A stretch of DNA of 64,000 bases. Source: an uncultured Lachnospiraceae bacterium (GTDB taxonomy: Bacteria; Bacillota; Clostridia; Lachnospirales; Lachnospiraceae). Both the position numbers and the translations under genes were made by a program. Positions 28,695 to 37,845 of the stretch are shown here, piece after piece. The DNA lies in contig CAKSBI010000003.1 of the NCBI GenBank assembly GCA_934437985.1, positions 36,663-100,662 on the forward strand. The letters are read 5' to 3'. The stretch's first letter is position 1. Every line of letters begins with the position of its first letter. The notes beneath the pieces were generated by a model. The model was not told where the DNA came from, made no database searches, and saw only the letters and a program-made list of their open reading frames with translations.

Positions 28695-29573
28695 TTATTG
28701 TTCCCCGCCTTTCATATCTGCAGCCTTTTCAGCTTCATTATCAGCATTCTGTAAAACACCGGTCTTATGCTCCACATTTTCCGGTGCATCAGCTTCAATG
28801 CCATTTTCTTCCAAATCAGTATCGGCATTATCCTCATCCTCAGGATCCCCTTCATATAATCTGATCGCTTCATCCAGATCACCGGCAAATATAACATGCC
28901 CCGCTTCAAGAAGTATTGCCTTGTCACATACCTTTCTAACCTGTTTCATGGAGTGTGAGACAAAAAGCACGGTTACTCCCTTTTTCATCATCCTTCTGAT
29001 ACGTCTCATGCTCTTACGTCTGAATCTTGCATCCCCTACAGATAATACCTCATCCAGTATAAGGATCTCTGGCTCAACAATAGTAGCAATTGAGAATCCA
29101 AGTCTCGCTTTCATACCGGACGAATAATTCTTAACCGGAACATTAATAAAATCCCCAAGCTCGGAAAACTTAACAATCCTTTTGTACTTTGAATCAATAA
29201 AATCCTTTGAATAACCAAGAATCGCACCATACAGATATATATTTTCAGCACCTGTATACTGCGGGTCAAACCCTGCGCCAAGCTCAAGCAACGGAACAAC
29301 CTTTCCATCAATTGTCACTTTTCCCTCTGTCGGCTTCAGGACACCTGCAATAATCTTTAGGATCGTGCTTTTACCTGCCCCATTATATCCAAGAATTGCA
29401 ACATGCTCACCTTTGTTGATCGTGAAATTAACATCACGTAAAGCCCAGAATTCTTTGTACATAATGTCTCTCTTTATAAATCTCACAAAATATTCCTTGA
29501 GGTTATCTACCTTGTTGGAACTAAGATTGAACTTCATTCCTACATGCTCAACCTTAATAGCAGCCTTACTCAT
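28695..29573 (-). CDS. tagH: Teichoic acid export ABC transporter, ATP-binding subunit
   Basis: A 292-residue ABC ATPase. Walker A GYNGAGKST near residue 70, signature YSSGMKARLGFS near 150, Walker B ILILDEVLSVGD near 175, and the switch His in FVSHS. This matches the TagH/RfbE polysaccharide-export subfamily. The last ~55 residues are an acidic low-complexity tail (EDEDNADTDLEENG...) rather than the sugar-binding or wall-binding domain found in some homologues. It pairs with TagG encoded just upstream and moves the lipid-linked polymer across the membrane. Confidence 0.94.
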   Translation of the reverse strand: MSKAAIKVEHVGMKFNLSSNKVDNLKEYFVRFIKRDIMYKEFWALRDVNFTINKGEHVAILGYNGAGKSTILKIIAGVLKPTEGKVTIDGKVVPLLELGAGFDPQYTGAENIYLYGAILGYSKDFIDSKYKRIVKFSELGDFINVPVKNYSSGMKARLGFSIATIVEPEILILDEVLSVGDARFRRKSMRRIRRMMKKGVTVLFVSHSMKQVRKVCDKAILLEAGHVIFAGDLDEAIRLYEGDPEDEDNADTDLEENGIEADAPENVEHKTGVLQNADNEAEKAADMKGGEQ

Positions 29574-29593
29574 ATATTCACTCCTATACTCTC

Positions 29594-29661
29594 CAATCTG
29601 TTAATACCCCCTCTTCCTGTATGTAAGGACAGGGGTACATCTCCTTTGGAGCTACAGATTG
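29594..29661 (-). other. Folded tagG-tagH junction
   Basis: The 68-bp junction can fold on the minus strand: CAATCTGT (overlapping the tagG stop) pairs with ACAGATTG, enclosing a small CTCC-AAA-GGAG hairpin and a larger one with TACCCC/GGGGTA and CCTG/CAGG. No T tract follows. It may slow or stabilise the message between the permease and the ATPase. Confidence 0.5.
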
Positions 29662-30482
29662 AGGATAAATTCATCCTGTTTTTTGTAGAACAGATATGCA
29701 CCTATAATAATTGTTATAACTCCAAAGCATGTGCAGTAGATCAACGTCGGATAATGAAATCCCGCACCACTTATACAATGTCTGAAATTACGAATCACCC
29801 CATATATCGGGTTACTGTCAAGCAGCCAGCCGTAACCGGCCTTATAGAGCCTTTTAGCCTCATAGAATATTGCACATGTATACATTATAAGCATCAGTGC
29901 AACTCCCCAGAGATATTCAAGGTCCCTGAAAAATACGGCAAGTGTTCCAAGTATCAGGCCCACGCCAATACATATAAGCAGCAGCTGCAGTATTGGCACT
30001 ACCGCCATAAACATCCACCATGAAGGTGCTACCTTAAGCACTATCGCAACACCGAACAATACTATCAGTGATATAAGAAATATAATAAAGTTTGACAGTA
30101 TTGCAGCCAGCGGATACATATACTTTGGTACATATACCTTTTTGATCATTGCAGCATTGCTCCGTATGGACTTCATTGCGCCCTTTGTTGCACCGCTGAA
30201 AAATGAGTACAGCAGCCTTCCTGCAAGAATATATACAGGGAATGGCAGATCATCCGCAACCCCGTTTTTCCCAAGAAATGCAGAGAAGACCATTGTAAGC
30301 ACTATCATAGTCAGCAGCGGCTCAATAAGAGTCCATACTATACCAAGATAAGACCTTCTGTACTTCAGCTTAATATCTTTAATAATAAGCTGTGATAACA
30401 GATATCTGTACTTTTTAAAATTATTAACTACACGATTACCTGTGTTACCCATTGTTTCACTCCTAATATCAGTGTTTTCCAA
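29652..30482 (-). CDS. tagG: Teichoic acid export ABC transporter, permease subunit
   Basis: A 276-residue ABC-2 permease with six membrane segments. The N-terminal YLLSQLIIKDIKLKYRRSYLGIVWTLIEPLL is the standard opening of the TagG/Wzm group. It forms the channel for TagH. Its start overlaps the end of the upstream fusion gene by 14 bp, so translation is coupled. Together with TagH and an LCP ligase it completes the export and attachment route for the polymer. Confidence 0.94.
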   Translation of the reverse strand: MENTDIRSETMGNTGNRVVNNFKKYRYLLSQLIIKDIKLKYRRSYLGIVWTLIEPLLTMIVLTMVFSAFLGKNGVADDLPFPVYILAGRLLYSFFSGATKGAMKSIRSNAAMIKKVYVPKYMYPLAAILSNFIIFLISLIVLFGVAIVLKVAPSWWMFMAVVPILQLLLICIGVGLILGTLAVFFRDLEYLWGVALMLIMYTCAIFYEAKRLYKAGYGWLLDSNPIYGVIRNFRHCISGAGFHYPTLIYCTCFGVITIIIGAYLFYKKQDEFILNL

Positions 30483-32739
30483 ACACTTCTTTTATACAAT
30501 TTTCCGAAGCATGTCCGTCTTCCCATCCGCAGAATCTCTCATAAAAGCTGTCATATACCCCGGCATATTTTTCATTAACACTTTCAATATCATGTATCGA
30601 ATCGATCACTTCATCTGTTGTAAATAACAATGGTCCCGGAAGCTCCTTATTCATATCGATATAAAATCCCCTGATCACATCCCTGTACTTATCAAGGTCA
30701 TAGGTATAGAACAGTATCGGCCTCCTGAGATTGGCATAGTCAAAAAATACCGATGAATAATCTGTTATCAGGATATCAGATATCAAATATAATTCCGCAA
30801 TATCATCATATCTGCTGAGGTTATATACAAAGCCCTCAAGCCCCCTTACATCAAGCTTATCAGCAATAAAATAATGTGTACGGAGCATAATGACATATTC
30901 GTCACCAAGCTTCTCCTTCATTTTCATCAGGTCAAGATGAAGGGTAAACTTATACTTACCATGGTCATAATACTCATCATCCCGCCATGTAGGGGCGTAT
31001 AGGATAACCTTTTTACCCTCCGGTATCCCAATGCCCTTCCTGACTTTAACGGCAACCTCTTCTTTATTATCGGAATGCAGTATATCATTCCGTGGGTATC
31101 CAAACTCAAGCAGCGGCTTATCATATGCAAAAGCCCTTCTAAACACCTCAGAAGAAAAGCCGTTAGCTGATACAAGATAATCCCATGAACGCGACTGTAT
31201 ATAAAAGTTCTTCTTGTATGTCGGTGATGCACTTACAACCTCTTCAATATCAAAAACCAGCTTCTTAAGCGGCGTACCATGCCATGTCTCAAGGAATACA
31301 TTTCCCTTTCTCTTAATGAAATACTTAGGCTGTCTGCTGTTAAATACAATATACCTGCTTCTTGCAAGATACTTAAAATAATTCAGGCTGAATCTCCTGC
31401 ACTGCCTAGCCGGATATGGAAGCTTTGTCTTCTTATCAAGCACCCATACATATTCATATCTGCCGGGATACATCTCATTGAGCTTTTCAAAAATATACTT
31501 CGGACTGTCCGAATAGCTTTTTCCAAAAAAACTCTCAAGGAATACCGTATTGTCAAGCATCGGCTGTGTGGCATACCTGTGCCTGTATACAAATTCTTTA
31601 ATACGCATGGCACGCTTTGGTTTAAATATTATTGCATGTATCCAGTTACGCAGGTTGCGCCTGCCTGAAATCTTACAGAGCTTTTCAATATCATCCTTCA
31701 GGAGTGCCTTCACAAGTCTCCTCTTATACCATCCAATACCTTTAAATACCTCAGGGTCCATTGCCTCTACTAATTCCTTTATAACCGGAAGCCTCTTCTT
31801 ACGCCATACCTTTTCATCATTCTTACGGACTGCAGGCATAACCTCTGAAGAAAAATAGTGTAAAAGCTTTCTGTCTACCCTTATCCTTAATACCGACCCC
31901 TCACTGATACATCTTATCGATGCCTTATATGCTTTTATCCTGTAATTAAAGTCTTCCTTCCCAATACTCTGATGCAGCGAAGGCTGGTGAATCGGATCAT
32001 TGTGGAACCTCTTAATATATTCAGCCTCCTTGTCACCATTGACAACCCTGGCAAGGTTAAGCACACTTACTATAAACGCCATATCACAATAATGAAGCAT
32101 CTTATCGTCAAATCTTATCCCATTGCTGACAATAAAGCTCTTTTTATACAGATTACCAAGAGCTGTAACCGTATGCATATTCTTACGCTTAGTGATCAGG
32201 TATCTTCCTGAAGCATACAGGCGTTTTTCATTAATTACATCTTCCGTGTCACCATCAAGGATTCCAAAATTATACTGGAGATTAAGGTCATCTTCCCCAT
32301 CCTTATCCTCTTCTGTGCCTTCTCCATCATCCTCTTCATTAACGGAATCATTATTCTGTTCAATATAAATATCTCTTCTATACCATGTATATACGAACTT
32401 TCCAAATACCATGTCACAGTCCGACTGTACAGCCATGACCTGTAACTTGTCAAGAAAATCAACATCAAAATAATCATCGCTGTCAACAAACGTGATATAT
32501 TCACCAAGGGCAGCATCCATTCCGGCATTGCGCGCAGCGGCAACACCCGGTAACGAAGCCTTAATACAACGTATATCGATCAGTTCTGCATACCTTCCTG
32601 TTATCTCATCAGGTATATCACACCCGGAAGCAACAACGATTACTTCAATATCCTTATAGGTCTGTTCCACTATGCTGTCAAGACAGTCTGTAATATATGT
32701 CTCTTCTCCATGATATGGAACGATAACACTTATCAACAA
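30469..32739 (-). CDS. GT2 glycosyltransferase fused to CDP-glycerol glycerophosphotransferase (second copy)
   Basis: About 756 residues with the same layout as the protein at 26084-28258. The GT2 domain (SVIVPYHGEETYITDCLDSI, FVDSDDYFDVDFL) carries an acidic insertion near residue 145 (NEEDDGEGTEEDKDGEDD). The TagF-like half has FLETWHGTPLKKLVFDIEE, EFGYPRNDIL, YAPTWRDDE and TDYSSVFFDYANLRRPILFY. The best start is a TTG (32737-32739), seven bases after AGGAGG, giving MLISVIVPYHG; the longer frame runs through the ribosome site itself. Two related fusions in one locus suggest distinct acceptor or sugar specificities. Confidence 0.88.
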   Translation of the reverse strand: MLISVIVPYHGEETYITDCLDSIVEQTYKDIEVIVVASGCDIPDEITGRYAELIDIRCIKASLPGVAAARNAGMDAALGEYITFVDSDDYFDVDFLDKLQVMAVQSDCDMVFGKFVYTWYRRDIYIEQNNDSVNEEDDGEGTEEDKDGEDDLNLQYNFGILDGDTEDVINEKRLYASGRYLITKRKNMHTVTALGNLYKKSFIVSNGIRFDDKMLHYCDMAFIVSVLNLARVVNGDKEAEYIKRFHNDPIHQPSLHQSIGKEDFNYRIKAYKASIRCISEGSVLRIRVDRKLLHYFSSEVMPAVRKNDEKVWRKKRLPVIKELVEAMDPEVFKGIGWYKRRLVKALLKDDIEKLCKISGRRNLRNWIHAIIFKPKRAMRIKEFVYRHRYATQPMLDNTVFLESFFGKSYSDSPKYIFEKLNEMYPGRYEYVWVLDKKTKLPYPARQCRRFSLNYFKYLARSRYIVFNSRQPKYFIKRKGNVFLETWHGTPLKKLVFDIEEVVSASPTYKKNFYIQSRSWDYLVSANGFSSEVFRRAFAYDKPLLEFGYPRNDILHSDNKEEVAVKVRKGIGIPEGKKVILYAPTWRDDEYYDHGKYKFTLHLDLMKMKEKLGDEYVIMLRTHYFIADKLDVRGLEGFVYNLSRYDDIAELYLISDILITDYSSVFFDYANLRRPILFYTYDLDKYRDVIRGFYIDMNKELPGPLLFTTDEVIDSIHDIESVNEKYAGVYDSFYERFCGWEDGHASENCIKEVFGKH

Positions 32740-32814
32740 AATACAGCCTCCTATCAATCTATTTTTATCAACACATATCTTTAAATTATACCAATGTTGA
32801 CAAACAAAGTCAAA

Positions 32815-35316
32815 TCAACGGAGTCTTTTGACAATCTCATCATAAATTCTCTGCCTGTGATTTGAATCCCTTATAGGAAGATACTCATCCTTCATCCTGT
32901 CTGTACTGCTATCGTAATAAAAGCCGTCAGCAATATTTTTCCTTAAAGCATTAATGAAGGAATCAAAATCCGTCACCCTCTCACCGAATACTTTCTTTTC
33001 AAGATTAATATAAGAACCCTGGAGCTCACTATATTTTTTTGCGTCAAACTGATAAAACAGTACGGGCTTGTCCATATAATACACATCCCATGATGCACTT
33101 GAATAATCTGTTACAAACATACTGCATTTCATAAGCATCTCATTGATATTACATGAATTATAATCAAATATCTCTATATCAGGGCTTGTACTTCTAAGAC
33201 ACGAATAAAACTGTCCAAACTTCGGATGCATACAGAATACAAGCTTAACACTATTCTCCGCAAGCATGGCAGCAAGCTCCTTAGAAGCAAGAACCCTTGA
33301 ATACTCCCTGTAATAATCTGTCTTCATGAATTCAGCCTCATCGTCCACCTCAAATATCCAGTTACGCCATGTCGGCATATAGAATATTACAGGCGGGTCG
33401 GCAGGCTTTGATACAAGCTTGTCCCATCTTGCAAGACCGGTAACAATAATCTCCCTGTTATCATATCCAAACCATTTGTTGATAATATTCTTCTCAAATT
33501 CAGAAGAAGCCACGAACAGGTCAGCCCTGTTGGCATACTGCTTTCCATATATATAATCAACTTTTTTAAAACCGATAACACCATGCTGTAAGAACACAAA
33601 CTTCTTGTCATTCAGCATTCTTGAAATCCTGGTGTTGCCCGAGCGCCATCTGTAACAGTGCCTCTTTGAATCTGTCGATACGAACATCGCTGCAATCTGT
33701 ACATATACCAGATGCCTGACACTCATAAATGCCACTACGGCAGGACCATACTTTTCTTTAAGCTCCCCGTACTTAGGCTGTTCCTTTTTCAAAACATATA
33801 CAGGCTTAATATTCCTTGTCTTATGCTCCATAAAATACTCAAACATATAATAAGAATTATCCTGCGCAGCCGTACAAAACTTCTCATAGAACATCAGTAT
33901 TTTTCTGTTATAAAACAGCAGCTTTGCAAAAAAGAACAAAAACATTGCCACGCATTCATTAATCCTGTATTTTTTCGCATCATACTCATTACGTCTTCTA
34001 CACTCAAATACAACCTTATGTCCAAGATTTTCCGCAACAAATACATACAGGTCATCCTCCGTAAGGTAACTGTTCTTATATACCCTTGAAAGATTCCTGT
34101 TAAATACTCTCCCTTTGCCCATTGCCTTCAGCTCGTACTCATATCCATCCTTCTCGCATCTTACAAGCAGCTCATATCTGAGCGGAATCCACTTAACCTT
34201 TGAATAATCAAGTGAATAAGTGACAACCTTTTTTTCTGCTGTCTCTGTAACAGATTCTATATCAAACTCATACTCGTACTTCTCACCGGCAGGGTCCTCA
34301 GGGCAATACCTTAATATAAGCCTGTGATTCCCAAATCCATTCCTGCCAAAGCACAAACGCATCTTCAGTATTCCATGCTTTTGTCTGAAGCCCTGTATTC
34401 TGGCACGGTACATATTGGTGTACATAAATTCCCTTGCTACAAGTTTTGCGCATAATTCCGCATGATAATTAAAATACACCTGGTAAACATATTCATAATT
34501 ACCATCTGCATCCCTGACTGCCGGACACGAGATGACATATCTGTCCTCTTCATCAATATCACTTATAAACACATTCTTCTTATCAGCCTGTTCAGGCTTT
34601 CTTATCTCTATCCTTGACTGATAAAAGATACCTTCCGCATTAAACACCAGATAGACTTCCCAGAGCCTGTTAAACATGTCAATACTGCATTGTTCGACAA
34701 TCTCTGAAAAATCCATCTCAATAACACCATCATTGATCAGGGCAGCGTTAATTGTAATTCTTTTTACAGCCTTAAGCGCCCTGCTCCATATCCACACCTC
34801 TGCTTCATCAATATTCTTATTCATATTGACTATATTAAATGATATATTAAGCCCATCTGCCTTAAAATCTTTTACTATAATGTTAGCCTTCTTGATAAGC
34901 TCAGACTTGTTATGCCATTTTCTTACTGCAAAATATGACTTTCTGTCCAATATACACATATAATTAATCTTAGTCTCTGTATCAAACACAAATCTTTCCC
35001 TGCTAAGCTCAATAAGGCTTCCTTTTCCCGAGTCATTGACCATGTCCCTGTATAAAGAAAAGCATTCCGTTCCATCTTCAAGCACAAATACAAGATTCCA
35101 TGTACCACAAGAAAGCGCATTGTCATCAAGTCTCACCTGTAACCTGCGCATATTACCGATAACTTCAATATTATCCGGCTCAATATCATATCTTTTTTTA
35201 CGTTTAAAATTACGCAAATACACCCCCACCGGATTCATATCCGGTGTGGGTACATAATCACATATCAGTGTATAATTATTAATTCTATAGTCATTAATTA
35301 CTATGCATCTATTCAT
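32815..35316 (-). CDS. Large CDP-glycerol glycerophosphotransferase (TagF-type)
   Basis: An 833-residue protein. The first ~430 residues are beta-rich with no recognised catalytic motif, perhaps a chain- or membrane-binding region. A basic/aromatic amphipathic stretch (VAMFLFFFAKLLFYNRKILMFY) follows near residue 455. The C-terminal ~370 residues are a glycerophosphotransferase domain with the variant motif FVFLQHGVIGFKK, then TGLARWDKL, MPTWRNW and FVTDYSSASWDVYYMDKPVLFYQFD. The ATG at 35314-35316, five bases after GGAGG, is preferred to the upstream GTG. It is the first polymer gene after pheT, only ~65 bp away with no terminator seen. Confidence 0.85.
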   Translation of the reverse strand: MNRCIVINDYRINNYTLICDYVPTPDMNPVGVYLRNFKRKKRYDIEPDNIEVIGNMRRLQVRLDDNALSCGTWNLVFVLEDGTECFSLYRDMVNDSGKGSLIELSRERFVFDTETKINYMCILDRKSYFAVRKWHNKSELIKKANIIVKDFKADGLNISFNIVNMNKNIDEAEVWIWSRALKAVKRITINAALINDGVIEMDFSEIVEQCSIDMFNRLWEVYLVFNAEGIFYQSRIEIRKPEQADKKNVFISDIDEEDRYVISCPAVRDADGNYEYVYQVYFNYHAELCAKLVAREFMYTNMYRARIQGFRQKHGILKMRLCFGRNGFGNHRLILRYCPEDPAGEKYEYEFDIESVTETAEKKVVTYSLDYSKVKWIPLRYELLVRCEKDGYEYELKAMGKGRVFNRNLSRVYKNSYLTEDDLYVFVAENLGHKVVFECRRRNEYDAKKYRINECVAMFLFFFAKLLFYNRKILMFYEKFCTAAQDNSYYMFEYFMEHKTRNIKPVYVLKKEQPKYGELKEKYGPAVVAFMSVRHLVYVQIAAMFVSTDSKRHCYRWRSGNTRISRMLNDKKFVFLQHGVIGFKKVDYIYGKQYANRADLFVASSEFEKNIINKWFGYDNREIIVTGLARWDKLVSKPADPPVIFYMPTWRNWIFEVDDEAEFMKTDYYREYSRVLASKELAAMLAENSVKLVFCMHPKFGQFYSCLRSTSPDIEIFDYNSCNINEMLMKCSMFVTDYSSASWDVYYMDKPVLFYQFDAKKYSELQGSYINLEKKVFGERVTDFDSFINALRKNIADGFYYDSSTDRMKDEYLPIRDSNHRQRIYDEIVKRLR

Positions 35317-35380
35317 GTATGCCTCCACAGTTGCACAGATGATTAAAACACATATCCCCGTATATTAATTAAAAGTAAGA

Positions 35381-37819
35381 TCATGCCCTGAGCTCAGCTC
35401 CAAGCTCCTTAAGTGCATTAATGATCTTATCCATTATCTCATTAACATCCTTATCCTCAAGTGTTCTGTCTGCTGCCCTGAAACGAATTGAATATGCAAG
35501 GGACTTCTTATCTGTTCCGATACGTTCCCCTTCATATACATCAAATAATTCACACTGTTCCATGAGGCTTCCGCCCCTGCTGCGGATAATATCCTCAACA
35601 GTTCCTGCCTGTACGCCCTTATCCATAACAAGGCTTATATCCCTTGTTACGGCAGGGTACTTTGGCAGTCCCCTGAACTTAGTGTTAAAATCAGCATACT
35701 TTACAATGTATCTCATGTCAAGCACAGCAACATAAGTTTTTTCTTTTATTGAATAATTATCCATTACCTCAGGATGTAATTCCCCAAGGAATCCGATTAC
35801 CGTATCATTGTATACAATATCTGCCTGACGTCCCGGATGAAGGTAATTGCGGCCTGCATCTGCCTTAAATGAAACATTATCCCTGAGACCGCATTTTTCT
35901 ATAACAGTCTCAACAACACCTTTCATATCATAAAAGTCACATCCGCCAAACATACCGAATGTCATCTGCATATATTCATCAGGAAGTTCAGTTACCGGAA
36001 TACTCTTAGGAATATAGATGTTAGCCATCTCATAAAGCCTTACATTCTTATTACGTCTGTTATAATTAGTCGACAGCGAAGTAAGCATTCCATTAAGCGT
36101 AAGTGTCCTCATTATACTATAGTCTTCCCCAAGAGGGTTAGATATAACCACAGCTTTTCTTACCGGGTCATCAGCATCGATTCTCAGCTTATCATATACC
36201 TTAGGGCTCTCAAATGAATATGTGCTTGCCTCACAAAAACCAAGATACTCTGCAGCATTACGTGCAACTGCTTCAATCCTGAGCTTATACGAAAGACCTC
36301 CGGCCGTTGCCTCACCACATGGAAGTGTTGAAGGAATATTATCATATCCGTAAAAACGAGCCACTTCTTCTGCAAGGTCCGCAAGCCTCAGTACATCCTG
36401 TCTCCATGTAGGAACCGTTACAAGCTTCTTAGCCCTGTCAACTGAAAGGTCAACCATTTCAAAATAAGATACCATATCATCTTCACTTATATCTGTTCCA
36501 AGAAGTCTGTTGATTCTGTCAACATCATATTCAATTGTAACCGGTGTCTTCTTTGTACTGTATACATCAACACATCCACCAACTACTTCACCGGCACCAA
36601 GCTCCTCTATAAGCTGGCACGCCCTGTTGATTGCTTCCATTGCATTTTCAGGGTCAAGTCCCTTTTCAAACTTGGTCTGCGCATCTGTACGCATGCCGAG
36701 CCTCTTACCGGAAAGACGTATATTAGTTCCGTCAAAACATGCAGCTTCAAAAAGCATTGTATTTACATTATCTGTAATCTTAGAATTCTCACCACCCATG
36801 ATTCCCGCAATACCTATCGGCTTCCTGCCATCACATATCATAAGCACATCAGAATCCATTGTCCTCATCTGTCCATCAAGCGTCTGGAACTGTTCGCCAT
36901 CCTCTGCACGTCTTACAACAATCTTCTTATCCTCAATTGTATCAAGGTCAAATGCATGCATAGGCTGTGCATACTCTTCCATTACATAATTAGTTATATC
37001 AACAATATTGTTGATAGGTCTGATACCACAGGCTGCAAGTCTTCTCTGCATCCATTCAGGTGATGGCGCAAGCTTAATATTCTTAACAACCCTCGCAATA
37101 TACCTTGGACAAAGATCCTTATCTTTAACCTCAACACTGATGTAATCTGATGTCTTCTCTGCATTACCTGTAGCAGTAACTACCGGCGGTACAAATGGCT
37201 TTCTGAATGTTGCAGCAGCCTCCCTTGCAATACCCAGCACTGAAAAGCAGTCAACACGGTTTGATGTGATCTCATATTCAAAGTTAACATCGCTAAGTCC
37301 GAGAAGTTCAGGGACATCATCTCCCGGTACTGCCTTTGAATATTCAGGATTATCATTAAATATATATATTCCGTCAGGTGCAGCATCAGGATACATATCC
37401 GTTGATGAACCAAGCTCTTCAATAGAACACATCATTCCATTTGATTCAACACCACGAAGCTTACCTTTTTTAATCTTAACACCACCCGGTACCCTCTTAC
37501 CTGAATGGTCGCATGCAACGCGTCCTCCGTCAAGCACAACAGGTACAAGTGCCCCCTCAAATACATTAGGTGCTCCCGTAACGATCTGGGTGGATGTACC
37601 ATCAGCATCGATTATAACCTGACAGATAACCAGCTTATCCGCATCCGGATGCTTCTCAACCTTTGTAATCTTACCAACAACGATCTTTTCAAGACCGTCA
37701 TCAAGCTTTGTATATCCTTCTACCTTAGTTCCTGACAGTGTCATTCTGTCCGCAAACTCCTGCGCAGTACACTCAAGCCCAGGAACATATGCTTTTATCC
37801 ACGATAATGGCGTATTCAT
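35381..37819 (-). CDS. pheT: Phenylalanyl-tRNA synthetase beta subunit
   Basis: An 812-residue beta subunit of the (alpha-beta)2 enzyme charging tRNA-Phe. It contains the N-terminal EMAP/tRNA-binding-like domain (VGKITKVEKHPDADKLVICQV), the B3/4 editing domain (TSNRVDCFSVLGIAREA), the B5 domain, and the C-terminal ferredoxin-fold anticodon domain (YPAVTRDISLVMDK). The ATG at 37817-37819, six bases after GGAGGT, is used; the longer frame starts before that site. It follows pheS by 26 bp and shares its T-box. Confidence 0.97.
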   Translation of the reverse strand: MNTPLSWIKAYVPGLECTAQEFADRMTLSGTKVEGYTKLDDGLEKIVVGKITKVEKHPDADKLVICQVIIDADGTSTQIVTGAPNVFEGALVPVVLDGGRVACDHSGKRVPGGVKIKKGKLRGVESNGMMCSIEELGSSTDMYPDAAPDGIYIFNDNPEYSKAVPGDDVPELLGLSDVNFEYEITSNRVDCFSVLGIAREAAATFRKPFVPPVVTATGNAEKTSDYISVEVKDKDLCPRYIARVVKNIKLAPSPEWMQRRLAACGIRPINNIVDITNYVMEEYAQPMHAFDLDTIEDKKIVVRRAEDGEQFQTLDGQMRTMDSDVLMICDGRKPIGIAGIMGGENSKITDNVNTMLFEAACFDGTNIRLSGKRLGMRTDAQTKFEKGLDPENAMEAINRACQLIEELGAGEVVGGCVDVYSTKKTPVTIEYDVDRINRLLGTDISEDDMVSYFEMVDLSVDRAKKLVTVPTWRQDVLRLADLAEEVARFYGYDNIPSTLPCGEATAGGLSYKLRIEAVARNAAEYLGFCEASTYSFESPKVYDKLRIDADDPVRKAVVISNPLGEDYSIMRTLTLNGMLTSLSTNYNRRNKNVRLYEMANIYIPKSIPVTELPDEYMQMTFGMFGGCDFYDMKGVVETVIEKCGLRDNVSFKADAGRNYLHPGRQADIVYNDTVIGFLGELHPEVMDNYSIKEKTYVAVLDMRYIVKYADFNTKFRGLPKYPAVTRDISLVMDKGVQAGTVEDIIRSRGGSLMEQCELFDVYEGERIGTDKKSLAYSIRFRAADRTLEDKDVNEIMDKIINALKELGAELRA

Positions 37820-37845
37820 AAAACAACCTCCATTCAAACAATTAA

